From: Pinus tabuliformis
Lineage: Eukaryota > Streptophyta > Pinopsida > Pinales > Pinaceae
Assembly (NCBI GenBank): GCA_031772625.1
Contig: CM062813.1
Location: forward strand, 764,708,720 to 764,772,719
Direction: 5' to 3'
DNA: 64,000 nucleotides
Shown here: piece by piece, positions 37,891-47,519 of the stretch
Numbering within the stretch: the first letter of the stretch is position 1
Layout of the letters: every line of letters starts with the position of its first letter
Notes under the pieces: model-generated
Database searches by the model: none
What the model was told of the DNA's origin: nothing
What the model saw: the letters and a program-made list of their open reading frames with translations, nothing else
Program-made: the position numbers and the translations under genes

Positions 37891-38136
37891 CGGGTTGCAC
37901 TAAATATGCCACCCTGAGACTTCAGAGTAGTCTTAAAAAAATAAACAGGCTTTATTCCCCAATTTCTACAACAAAAGAATATATTGTAAATTTCTACATG
38001 AAAAAAACAAAACCCTAAACATTTTCACAATTTCACTAGTGTACCCAACTTAATCACAAATGCCCGGAAAAATCTCAGACGGTTTCTCCGGAAAAATTAA
38101 CTATCCTATCAATGAATTTTGATAAACAACGGCCAT

Positions 38137-38159
38137 GTCCGGAGTTCGAATCTCCGGAC
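38137..38159. terminator. Perfect 8-bp hairpin in the protease 3' region
   Basis: GTCCGGAG and CTCCGGAC enclose a 7-base loop TTCGAAT, 60 bp past the stop codon. It resembles a tRNA T-arm but there is no tRNA around it. A role in mRNA 3'-end formation or stability is only a guess. Confidence 0.4.
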
Positions 38160-38218
38160 AACCGAAAACAATGGAGAAGTAGATTAGACGACCCCGGGCA
38201 GCGGGGTTTCTCTGTGGA

Positions 38219-39865
38219 TCAAATTGCAGCGCACGTCATGGGGGCGAATCCGAGGCGTGAATTATCAACATCGTAAAGAATGTGGAAATTCTGCTGCTGG
38301 TAGTTCCCCAGTATTGAAAGAGAGCCAGGCGGAGTCCCCATGATGGCCAGGCAGACCACGGCCTCCTCCGGGTCCAGCTGAATAAAATAATTCTCCGTCG
38401 GGAACCGCCACACGGCCCCATCGGTAAAAATAATGCTGAATTTTGGCAGCTTCACGTCACCGACGCCGGAAACGTTGTAGCAGGGCCCGAGTGGCGGGAA
38501 TTCCACGCGCGGGTAGGTGATCTTGGCTTCGAACGCCGATCGGATCTTCTCGTAAGCCGGCTGCACGAGGTAGGTGAGCGTGGTTCCGGAATCGACAATG
38601 GTGCCGCCGTAGCCCTCCGCCGTTATGTCTAAGGCGCCCGATGGCACGTCGACGCGCTCGCCGCCAACTGTGACAGCAGCGATGCGGACGTAATAGAAGG
38701 TGTCGACCGAGGTCGCGGTCTGGATTAGGGCGGTGTATTGGAGGTCCCGGTGGGCAACCAGGCGCTCGTCCTCACCGAAGACCAAGGTGCTGCTGACCGA
38801 CGCGTTGCTGTCACGATCGACGAGGCAGTAGGAAAACTTGTGGCCGTAAAGCTCCCGGAGCTGCGAGGTGAAGGACAGCTGCCCGCGGCCGAGACCAAGG
38901 AGACCGGCGGCGCCGTGGAAGAGCCCCCGGTTCGCATGCCCGCAGCCGAAGACGACCCGCGGTACTAGCAGCGGTCCACGACGGCCGGTCACGTTGACGG
39001 AAAAGGTTTCCCACGACAGGTCGCCGGTGGTGTTGGACCGGTCACCGTACCAGTAAAAATATCGGCAAGGCGACGACGAGTTGCCCGCACAGCGGTCACC
39101 GGCTGCTTCCGCCTCCGGCGGTGCGACGAGACCGCACTGTACAGAAGAACAGGGAATTGCTGAGTAGGAGGATGACATGGAAGGGTCATACTTTGGTCCG
39201 ATCTGTTCATAGCAATCCTCGCAGGGACTGCATTGAAGCCAATTGAGATCGCTACCCGTGTCGAGGATTAAAGAAAAATGCTTAGGTGGCGTGCCGATGA
39301 AGACGTCCATGAAATACTCACCCGAGCCCAGCGACACGCCGGATTCCAGCGTGGCGATCACCTGCGTCGCGCCTTGTGCTGTACTGGAATTCGAAGCCAA
39401 AGCCGAAGCCGAGTAGTTCAATGCCACGTTGGAGGCCTTGCGAGCCACGTCGGAGGCTTTGACCGCCACGTCGGATACGAACCCTGATTTGGAGACCTTC
39501 TGCAAGACTCGCTGGTGGAAGGCCCCGGCGCGGTATCGATCCCTGGCGCAGGATTCCAGTAACGCTTCCTTTTTGCTTTTCCTCTCATGCCGCTGCTCTC
39601 TGTGCATGACTTTCACTCTCATCGAGCGTTTTTCCTCTGTTTTCTCCGCCGGATTTTCTTCAATATTTGCAACGAATTGATCGCAGCTAGAACCCTGACT
39701 GTCCAGAATGGACTGCGGGTGGTTCGGGAATCGAATCCCGGCAAGATCAGAGCCGGTTTCGTTAAATGGAGAAGCCGCGTTCGTAGCGAAGCCCAGCAAA
39801 GCAAAACATAGAACGCCCAGCACGATATTATTCACCATCTGAACCGACGAACCCGCCTCTTTCAT
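38219..39865 (-). CDS. Nepenthesin-type aspartic protease (A1B), secretory, intronless
   Basis: An acid endopeptidase of the plant A1B family, which cleaves peptide bonds with two aspartates. The frame is open for 582 codons from 39,967; I choose the ATG at 39,865 (548 residues) because it has G at -3, directly precedes a signal-peptide-like hydrophobic segment (IVLGVLCFALLGFA), and lies after a TATA-like site. ATG 39,838 is an alternative. In 548-residue numbering: signal peptide about 10-31, a basic and helical prosegment with a SDVAVKASDVARKASNVA repeat (about 131-148), first catalytic DTGS at 202-205, the cysteine-rich nepenthesin insertion next, YWYGDRS flap near 271-277, second catalytic DSGT at 425-428, and the C-terminal ILGNYQQQNFHILYD motif near 518. 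Many N-x-S/T sites suggest secretion or vacuolar routing. Its high GC contrasts with the AT-rich flanks. The substrate is unknown. Confidence 0.93.
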   Translation of the reverse strand: MKEAGSSVQMVNNIVLGVLCFALLGFATNAASPFNETGSDLAGIRFPNHPQSILDSQGSSCDQFVANIEENPAEKTEEKRSMRVKVMHREQRHERKSKKEALLESCARDRYRAGAFHQRVLQKVSKSGFVSDVAVKASDVARKASNVALNYSASALASNSSTAQGATQVIATLESGVSLGSGEYFMDVFIGTPPKHFSLILDTGSDLNWLQCSPCEDCYEQIGPKYDPSMSSSYSAIPCSSVQCGLVAPPEAEAAGDRCAGNSSSPCRYFYWYGDRSNTTGDLSWETFSVNVTGRRGPLLVPRVVFGCGHANRGLFHGAAGLLGLGRGQLSFTSQLRELYGHKFSYCLVDRDSNASVSSTLVFGEDERLVAHRDLQYTALIQTATSVDTFYYVRIAAVTVGGERVDVPSGALDITAEGYGGTIVDSGTTLTYLVQPAYEKIRSAFEAKITYPRVEFPPLGPCYNVSGVGDVKLPKFSIIFTDGAVWRFPTENYFIQLDPEEAVVCLAIMGTPPGSLSILGNYQQQNFHILYDVDNSRLGFAPMTCAAI

Positions 39866-39945
39866 TACCGAAACAAAAATAGCAGAAATCAGCTTCTGCA
39901 AATATGCGTTTTCCTCTTGTGCGGCAGATTTCACAAGTCTCAACG

Positions 39946-39952
39946 TTATAGA
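39946..39952 (-). promoter_or_regulatory. TATA-like site upstream of the protease
   Basis: TCTATAA on the minus strand, about 80 bp before ATG 39,865. It lies inside the longest open frame, which favours the shorter protein. Confidence 0.3.
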
Positions 39953-39969
39953 ATCCCGCACACCCAATA

Positions 39970-40706
39970 TAATAATAAACCCCAGTATGCTTCAGTCCTG
40001 AGTCCTGATACACTGAATGCCTTTAAAATTAGCAGCTTTTGTAAAAGCCGAGAGTCCTGGAAACAGCTGGTGACGATGTTGATTTCACGAATTCCGAACA
40101 CCAACAATAAATTTAACAATAAATAACTCTATCCCCAGCCTGCACACCTCGGATGCGTTCAAATCACGAACACCCACAAAAATTCTCTAAATTAACAGTG
40201 CACAATCGCACGGCGGATTGGTTCAGTTTTCCAGCGCCCGATCCACTATGCAAGTCACGGGACAGACAAACACTGAACAACAAGGTCACAGGTTCAAGTC
40301 TCAGGAGCCCAGGAAATCAATTCTATATAAAGGACAATTCACGATTCTAATATTGCAAGTCTGACCACAGAAAATATATTCAATTCTACAGACAGGCGCA
40401 CTATTTTGCACAGTACTGCCCATGAAATCCCCGCAGACACATAAATACCACGCCTACCTCCGTCGGTTGAATCGTTCAAAGCTTGAATTCCCATATACGA
40501 AAAAAAATGAACGCATGAATTGAAAGTCAATACCTGTAGAGAGCCCCGTAATGGCAACGGCGCCCGGCTTTGAACCCGTGTCCTTCGCTTGCGATTATCA
40601 CTTCTTTGACTAAACATTGTGATTTTACATCGGCGCCCCCTTCCCCTCTCCGCCTTGTTCACGTTCACGGATTTGACGATCGATTCGGCCCTAAAGAATT
40701 CAAGAA
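39970..40706. other. Protease upstream region
   Basis: No coding is supported. A B-box-like GGGTTCAAAGCC (minus strand, about 40,570) could mark an old tRNA-derived relic, but no good A-box was found. Confidence 0.4.
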
Positions 40707-40716
40707 GCCACGTGGC
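40707..40716 (-). promoter_or_regulatory. Palindromic G-box GCCACGTGGC
   Basis: A perfect 10-base palindrome holding CACGTG, the core bound by plant bZIP and bHLH factors, about 840 bp upstream of the protease ATG. Confidence 0.5.
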
Positions 40717-40816
40717 ACAGCCCGCGTTCTGGTCCAATTGTCTGAGTCCAATACATGGGACATGTATGGATCATGCTTTGAATTCCATAACGGCGTTTTT
40801 ATCGTAATGTCTGAGA

Positions 40817-40825
40817 TGACGTGGC
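40817..40825 (-). promoter_or_regulatory. TGACGTGGC (ABRE/C-box type), copy 1
   Basis: GCCACGTCA on the minus strand. It belongs to a diverged duplication of about 50 bp (CATAACNGCGTTTTT..CGGTAA...GATGACGTGGC) shared with 40,870. Together with the G-box it suggests bZIP control, for example by abscisic acid, which is inference. Confidence 0.4.
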
Positions 40826-40869
40826 TTAAAAGGATTTCATAACTGCGTTTTTTACGGTAAATATTAAGA

Positions 40870-40878
40870 TGACGTGGC
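40870..40878 (-). promoter_or_regulatory. TGACGTGGC (ABRE/C-box type), copy 2
   Basis: Second copy of the motif at 40,817, 53 bp away, inside the same small duplication. Confidence 0.4.
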
Positions 40879-40913
40879 CTAACGGATGTGGTTCAAAGCA
40901 GGCTTATTGAGAG

Positions 40914-41170
40914 GGAGTTGTCTTTAAAAAGATTTTTTGGAAGTTTTTTCGGTGGGTTTTTTTGGTCAAAATCCGGCAGCAATTTATTGAAATCGTAAAT
41001 TTGATAGCTAATTTCTGCACAATCAAAGCGTCCCGGGGTTTTTCAGGTTGCTGAATCCAAATATACAGTTAAAAAACTATTTTAAATAATACAAATCAAG
41101 ATTTAATCTCAATTTTTTCCATTGGATTCCGTCACCTGAATCTCCTAAAAATCGCACTAAAAACAACTCC
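40914..41170. mobile_element. MULE-type MITE, 257 bp, with 9-bp target duplication
   Basis: The left terminus GGAGTTGTCTTTA and the right terminus (minus strand) GGAGTTGTTTTTA form imperfect inverted repeats of about 28 bp. The flanks TATTGAGAG at 40,905-40,913 and 41,171-41,179 are identical, and a 9-bp duplication is typical of Mutator-like transposases. The element is non-coding and would need a transposase from elsewhere. It lies about 1.05 kb upstream of the protease ATG. Its inner part matches, inverted, the repeats at 36,590-37,890. Confidence 0.88.
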
Positions 41171-41179
41171 TATTGAGAG

Positions 41180-42102
41180 ACTTAATGCAATCATTCTAGA
41201 TTACAGGTTGTACAGTTAAAAATTTGAATAAATTTTCAAAGGTTTGAAAGTGCATAGGTTGACTAAATGGGTCCAATTCCTAGGGAGACCACATTTCTTG
41301 TTTTCCTCTTCCCTTTCCCACTTACACAAGAATAATTGGGTTGGTGAAAGAGGAGTCGAATATGGTGGCTATGAATATTTAATTTTTTTTTTCAAAAAGT
41401 GGTATATACACTTACTTTCATAAAGGAGTTATTGATTAGTGAATTATTAGATGATAGACACTTAAAATATAATGGTGAGAATATTAAGTTAAAAATAAAT
41501 ATATATATATATTTATTCAAATTTAATTACAGAGCGTTTCTTGAGTTTTTAATTTATTTAAAATGTGAAAATAAAATTAATTATACTCAATATTTTTAAG
41601 AAATAGTTGAGAATATCATTTTAATATAACTTATTTTATATATTAGAGATTTATTTAGTTTATTTATAGGTATTACTGGTGTTTTCTAATTTATTAATTT
41701 TATGATGTCTATTAACATCAATAGTGATATTTACCAAATGAATTAGATACACTTTAAAAATAAGGTTTTTAATATTTTTATTTTTTCATGTTTTTTATTG
41801 TGTTATTTAAATTTAAATTTTTTCATGTTTTTTATTGTGTTATGTATTAATTTTTATTATTAGTGTTATGTATTAATTATTAATATTAGTTTTGATTTAT
41901 TTTAAATTATAGATTTATTAGGTTTTTAATATTTTTATTTTTTCATGTTTTTTATTGTGTTATTTATTAATTATTAATACTAGTTTAGATTTATTTTAAA
42001 TTATAGGTTTATTAAGTGTTGAAAGGGTCAAATCTTTTTTTACTTTAAAAAAGTTTGTACTTAAGATATTTGATTGGTATTAAAATAGATCTAAATCAGT
42101 TG

Positions 42103-42141
<39 letters not shown>

Positions 42142-42326
42142 GTAATTTGATGGAGTCAAAATATTTTAATTAATAATTATAATTATAATTATTATTTATT
42201 TTAATTAATTTTTGTGTAATTTGATCTAGTCAAAATATTTATATAACATAACAAGATAGGATAACATCTCTTTCATGCTAAGTGGAATATATTTTTGGAT
42301 AAAGGTTTTTAGGCAACTACCATGTA
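41180..42326. other. AT-rich intergenic DNA with a tandem duplication
   Basis: A unit of about 167 bp (GGTTTTTAATATTTTTATTT...TATTGTGTTAT) occurs at 41,764 and 41,931, with a smaller internal repeat in the first. An AT microsatellite lies at about 42,107-42,139. No gene is supported. Confidence 0.7.
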
Positions 42327-42380
42327 CAAAAAAGAAAGAAAGAAAGAAATTATTTTAACATCCACGAGGCTAAAGATAGC

Positions 42381-45300
42381 TTATGGGACAGATTGCTTCT
42401 TCATCTGCTTGATGTATTCGGCCCTTTTTCTGTGAAGCTTCAAAATAAATGCTCCTAGCTTCTCAAAAAACCCCTCGCTAAATAGATTATCCCAAGAGCT
42501 AGCTGCAAGCATATCTGCATAATTTTCCCTGTTGTCTTTGAAGGCCTCACATTCTTAAATGAAATGTTTTTGTGTTTCAACTTTTCCGGAAGAACAAAAA
42601 AGTATACTCTTTCCTCCCACACTTCTTTTGGCATTTTCCAATGCCATGTTTCACAACGAAGTTGATGAGAATTAGTCCTTAACTAAGCAATAAGAATTTT
42701 GGCTCTCCAAGAGATATTGGCCTCTATGTATGCTTTTGGTTGATGACTATGAGTGGAATTAAACACTTCAATATAGTACTTTTTATTTCTTCCTAGCTTC
42801 TTATCCCCAGTACGCTTGTGGAACTTTTCCATAACAAAAGCTTTTATCTCTTTATTGTTTATGGGACACGTGTTCAAGCAAATACCCCATTTACTAAACC
42901 ATTTTTTATTTTGTTGCATCCAAGTTTTTTTGCTCTTGCACAATTTATCATTAAAGACAACCTTAGGCCATCTACCCTCTTCCATTTGCTCAATTTTTTT
43001 TAAATACCTTATGACTCGCACCATAGCAATTGCTTCAATAGGAGCAATCCATGTTTCACTTAACAAGATATCATAAGGAACTGCACTTTTAATCTTAAAT
43101 TTGTTTGTAATCAAACGCTTCTGAATTTTCTCAATTTGTTTCCACTGCATGTCGGATGTACTGCTAGCCCATAGTTCACAACCATAGAGAATCACCGGAA
43201 TCACTAGAAGCCCAAAAAGAGTTTGAGTGGTTTTCCAGTCCCATAACTCTGCCTCTCTACACCTATTTTGAAAAGCATAAAATGTTTTCCAACCCCCCAA
43301 AGTTCTTTTCTTTCTACAACCATTCCAGCTTAGATTTTTGTTGAAGTCAATTCTGAGGTATTTGTAATCCGCAACTTCTTCCAGAATGTTGCCTTCAAAG
43401 TAGAACTTATGCTGGTTATGTTTTCTTTTCTTAGAGAAGACCACTACTTTCGTTTTGCTGATATTGACTTGCATCCCCACACTTCTACAAAAATGCTCAA
43501 GGGATAGTAAGTGCTCTTGCAAACCAAGAGCCAATTTAGCAATCAGAATAAGGTCATCTACATACAAAAGAAGCCTTATAACAAACTTGCCCAAATAGAT
43601 ACCATCACCCCCTTGCGAATTTAACCACTCCTCAAGTTTGTCGATATATAAACCAAAAAGGGTAGGAGATAGTGGGAAACCTTGCTTGACCCCGATATCA
43701 CTTCTAAAACTTTCAGAAATGCCTGCTGAAGTTCTAATTTTGACTTTCACCTCTTCATATAGCCTATGCACAGCTGCTCTCAAATGTTTAGGAACCCCAA
43801 GTTCCTCCATTCTGTGCCAAAGCTTACCCCTAGGAACCGAGTCAAACGCTTTTCTGAAATCAACAAAGCAACAAAAGACTTCTTCTTTTTTCTCCCAAAC
43901 TTTTTCAATGATGTGCCTTAAAGTTATACAATGATCAATTGTGGAATGTTTAGGTCTAAACCCTGCTTGCCCTATAGCACACTTATCTCTTTCTTTTGAC
44001 GAATTGCTAATTTTGTTTTCTAGCATGCTTCCAAATAGCTTTGCAAACAAAGGGTTTATCATGATGGTCTTATAATTAGAGGGATTATTGACGTCACCGC
44101 TCTTGAAAATAGGTATTGCCATACTAGTTGTCCAATCTGTGGGGAGCCCTTATTGTATGATGTTGTTGAAGATTTTTGTAATGTGAGGTGCAAGAATCTT
44201 TGAGCCCCACTTTAGATATTCTGCTCGGAGTTCAGCTAAGTCTTTTGCTTTTCCAACACCCAACTTATTGATACCCATCTCTACCTCTTGTACTGTGAAG
44301 AGTTTAGTATCAGTGTTGACTAAGGGGGGAGGGGGGTGTCAACCTTGGGAACCTGCTCATAGAGTTGTTTTGCATAGTCAAACCATTTAGAAGTTGTAAT
44401 ATTATTTCCGATTTGTATCTTTTTCGGTTGGAGCTCCTTCCAAAATAATTTGGGATTATTTTTCCCAAGGAAGATTAGTTCTTCTCTCCTTGAAACCATG
44501 AAATCGGCCTTTTTCTCGCTTAATAACTGATTGTAAGCTTTGAGCTTTATGTTATCCTTGTTTGACTCTTTCAACATTCTCCTTGCCTTTTTGCATTCCT
44601 CGTCAAACCAAGCATTAACCGGAAAGCAATTTGTTTCAGACTTCTTAATTTTTGCTCTTTTTCACTTTGCAAGTGCGCATTGAATTAAATGTGTTAATTC
44701 ATGACTATGAAGGCTGTGAATTGTAATTTTGTCCTTCTCGAAGAGCCTCTCTAGCGTCATTTTGAAGGTATTACAATTTTCTGGGGTCAAAAGAATTCTG
44801 CCCTGATGCTAAATTTTTTACTCTAACTGTTTCTTTCCAATCTAAGAGAAACATAAATAAATTGGCTTGTGATCTGATTTCAAATCCCACAGTTGATCTC
44901 CAATCAAAACTTCTTCCATTTTCTCACACAAACCATGCGAGCAAATTACATAATCTATCGCACTTGCTCCATTGTAAGTATTGCAAGTGAAATTACCGGA
45001 CTTTTCCCATCTAGTCAAGCCATTACAAATGACTAAATCAAAGGCCCCACGTAGAGTAAGCAATTGTTCACCAAAGAGATTGCAGCCCTTGTTCTCTGAA
45101 ATTATTTCCCACTGATGATTACTTTCTTCTGTAAACCAAATAGGGTCACAATCATCTTTACAAAAAAGAATGTTAACTTGTTCACTTGTAGTCCTAGCAT
45201 TGAAATCACCCACTATAAGGACTTCACCTAACTGCGAATATGTTGCAATATCCGCTTTTAAAGCTGCAAATGGTTCTTTATAGATTTTTGAAACCTACGA

Positions 45301-45663
45301 CGCAAAATAGCATGCTGCAATTCTGATGTGGTTTCCATTTTTTGATATTTTAAACCAAATGAATTGCTTATTTGAGTCTTCTTTTTCTAACTGAATGAGA
45401 CGACCTTCTTTCTCCCTTACTAAAACCATGATACCCCGTGCCCTTTGCCATTCCCTACTGCCTTGTTCCACACTGCCATCTTCCAGTATCCTTCAAACAA
45501 AGGTGTCTTGCACCCTTCATGCTCATGTGTTTCTATGAGAAAAATTATGTCTCTATCTTCCGCAATAGGCCCTAACCCAAGTCCTCATCTCCATGGGTAA
45601 CCTCTGCAATTCCAACAAACTAATATTACGGAAACATGGGTATGACTTGATTGCTATTTATTT
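42381..45663 (-). pseudogene. LINE ORF2: endonuclease and reverse transcriptase
   Basis: Endonuclease nicks the target and reverse transcriptase copies the RNA onto it. The endonuclease starts near 45,640 (VCWNCRG), continues with IIFLIETHEHE (about 45,530), GDFNAR at the start of an open stretch (45,213-44,842) and ends SDHKPI. A pre-transcriptase linker is open at 44,577-44,320. The reverse transcriptase is open for 479 residues (44,122-42,683): CCFVDFRKAFDSVPR, GVKQGFPLSPTLFGLYID, YVDDLILI and the following thumb are all recognisable. A TAA at about 44,140 cuts the link to the linker. After 42,683 a shifted frame gives a Cys/His tail (HQLRCE...HF...CEAF), ending at TAA 42,381-42,383. Confidence 0.87.
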
Positions 45664-46586
45664 TTACATGCAAGACTCACATTTGAGTCTTTGTCCCTGC
45701 TTTCCCATACCAACCTTACTTTTTGATTTCCTGTTGAAGAGTTTGTTGTCTCTTCTTTATTACCATATTGCTGCTCTGTTATGGAAGGAGGTCCAAATCG
45801 CACTATCACAACTTTGCCTTTATAAATCCATGCTCTCTTTCCTTCATCTCTTGCTACCCTAACCTTTAAAATTTCCTCCCTTCTTTCCTCCTGTTGTTTT
45901 ACAGTTAAATCTTCTTCTAGGAAAAAACGAGAACCCCTCAAGAGATGTTTCTTGCTTAGAATGATATATTTATCACACAAGCTAGGCATAATGACTTTTA
46001 TGGGCTTGGCTCTCTCCCCATTAAACTTACCCACCCTCCATGCTTGGCATATTTGTCCTTGCCATAGAAACTTGTCTTTCAAGAAGTCTCTTGCAAGGTC
46101 AAGAGTACATTCATTTTTCCCATAGTCTTTCACCCCTTTAATAATTATGTTTGCTGCCCTATTTTGTCTTTCCTTGCCTTCACTATCTTGCATGTTGTCA
46201 ACCTGAATATTTGTTTCTCCTTCCTTATTAGCAGAATTGCTAATAACTTGAGCCCAAGTTTTGGAAACTTTGGTGGAATCTCCTTTCGTTTCTTATCTTG
46301 CGTTCTCTTCATGGTTGTTTATTTGGGCAATCATTTTTCCCTTTATCTTGGGATGATTTCACATTCACCACCTATGTACTTTCCACTGCATATTTTGCAC
46401 ATCCGCCTTCATGCGTTGCCATTTTGTCTTCCCTACCAGGAGAGTTTCCTGTAGCAATGCGACTTATTCTTTTAAAACTTTATTGCTTTCTGCTAAAGCC
46501 TTGTTCTCAGTTGTTATTATATGAATTTTATGATCTCTTTCTGTAGAAATTCTGCAAATTCTCTACAAATTTCGCTCTAAGACCTA
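45654..46586 (-). pseudogene. LINE ORF1 (RNA-binding protein), broken N-terminus
   Basis: The open part (46,193-45,654, 179 residues) matches the L1 ORF1 RNA-recognition and C-terminal domains: ANIIIKGV at the first strand, ARDFLKDKF, AWRVGK, then KPIKVIM, LRGSRFFLEEDLT and EERREE. ORF1 proteins coat the LINE RNA. Before 46,193 the frame continues in pieces with a helical, Glu- and Lys-rich coiled-coil-like stretch (TENKALAESNKVLKE, about 46,500) and stops at several points. ORF2 follows within a few bases. Confidence 0.8.
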
Positions 46587-47519
46587 TGTAGAAAATTTGA
46601 CTGTAGATTAACCCGATAATGTAATATAACCAAAGCAAAATACTATAATCTACTTCTACTATCAATTTGCGTAAGCTTAAATATCGAGTAAGATCGAGCT
46701 GAACACATATAACCAGAGGAAGAAGAATCAATGCACAATACACATGAAAATACTTTGTGGAAAGCCTCAACTGAAAACCCCACTATCTGTATTATCATAC
46801 AAGGTGGAAATACATAGGGATTATACAAATCCTTAGCTCTCACAGCTAGCTAGCTCTCAATACAATCCTCACAGATGCTCACAAGCAATCCTGGCTTCTC
46901 ACAAGCCTTCTCCTCTTCCCTCCAAGCTCCTATTTCCTTGCATTGTTCCTAGTGGATGATTCTCACCTCACCAAGTGGAACAATGCTCTAACACACTGTC
47001 AGAACTACACAATCCCCCAACGAATTAATTCCTTCTGCATGCATGAGTTTTATTTATAGGAAAACACATGCAACTGATAGTACATTGTCCTTGACATTTA
47101 GCTCAACTGGGTCTTTCTCAGAATAAACATGCATGAGTTTCTGATAAGGGAATCTTCAGTTATCTGTAGTACACTGGTTGAGTGCATGCATGCATCAACT
47201 GACTGATAACTCACAATTAGTTCCTCAAACAGTTTGGAACTAATTTAACTAGATTTAACTCAGTAAACTGAGCTAACTAATTACAACTCGAATATAACTC
47301 AATCTTATCTCCTTAATTTAAGAGATAACTATTGCATGATTGCAAAAAGACTTCTAACTTGAATTTCTCCAACTAATTAATCCATAATTAATTAATTAAC
47401 TAATTCCAAGCAACTGGTGAGACTAAATTCGATTTTAATTCACAATTTTAATTCAAGGACAAATTAAAATTGGAATTTCTGGATTCAATTTTTATCATTT
47501 CTTGTTGCTATTTTCAACA
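46587..47519 (-). repeat. LTR of the copia III family, minus strand
   Basis: Reading on the minus strand it begins TGTTGAAAATAGCAAC at 47,519 and ends TTCTACA at 46,587. The next bases (46,586-46,573, TAGGTCTTAGAGCG) match 10 of 13 positions of the tRNA-Met primer site. It is homologous to the LTR at 19,079-19,928 but in opposite orientation. No copia coding follows; LINE sequence begins instead. It is therefore the 5' LTR of an element whose body was replaced, or a solo LTR next to a LINE. Confidence 0.75.

Larger units (their letters stand above)
42327..46586 (-). mobile_element. LINE (non-LTR retrotransposon), nearly full length, inactivated by a few lesions
   Basis: On the minus strand: ORF1 with a coiled-coil-like start and an L1-type RNA-binding domain, then ORF2 with apurinic-type endonuclease, reverse transcriptase and a C-terminal Cys/His region, a short 3' untranslated region, and a TTTC-rich tail (42,327-42,349). 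Lesions are few compared with the LTR elements here: one stop just before the reverse transcriptase frame and some shifts in the endonuclease and C-terminus. The 5' side abuts a primer-site-like sequence of an LTR at 46,573-46,586, so the element is probably 5'-truncated. Confidence 0.88.

Noticed and set aside
38137..38159. tRNA gene suggested by a TTCGAAT loop on a GC stem
   Set aside because: No acceptor, D or anticodon arm can be drawn around it; it is a simple hairpin.
38725..39680. Several frames of 60-83 codons overlapping the protease gene on both strands
   Set aside because: Shadows of the GC-rich protease coding sequence in other frames.
40545..40640. SINE in the protease upstream region suggested by GGGTTCAAAGCC
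   Set aside because: There is no convincing A-box at the right distance and no target duplication.
42816..43934. Plus-strand frames of 60-98 codons inside the LINE
   Set aside because: Antisense shadows of the reverse transcriptase frame.
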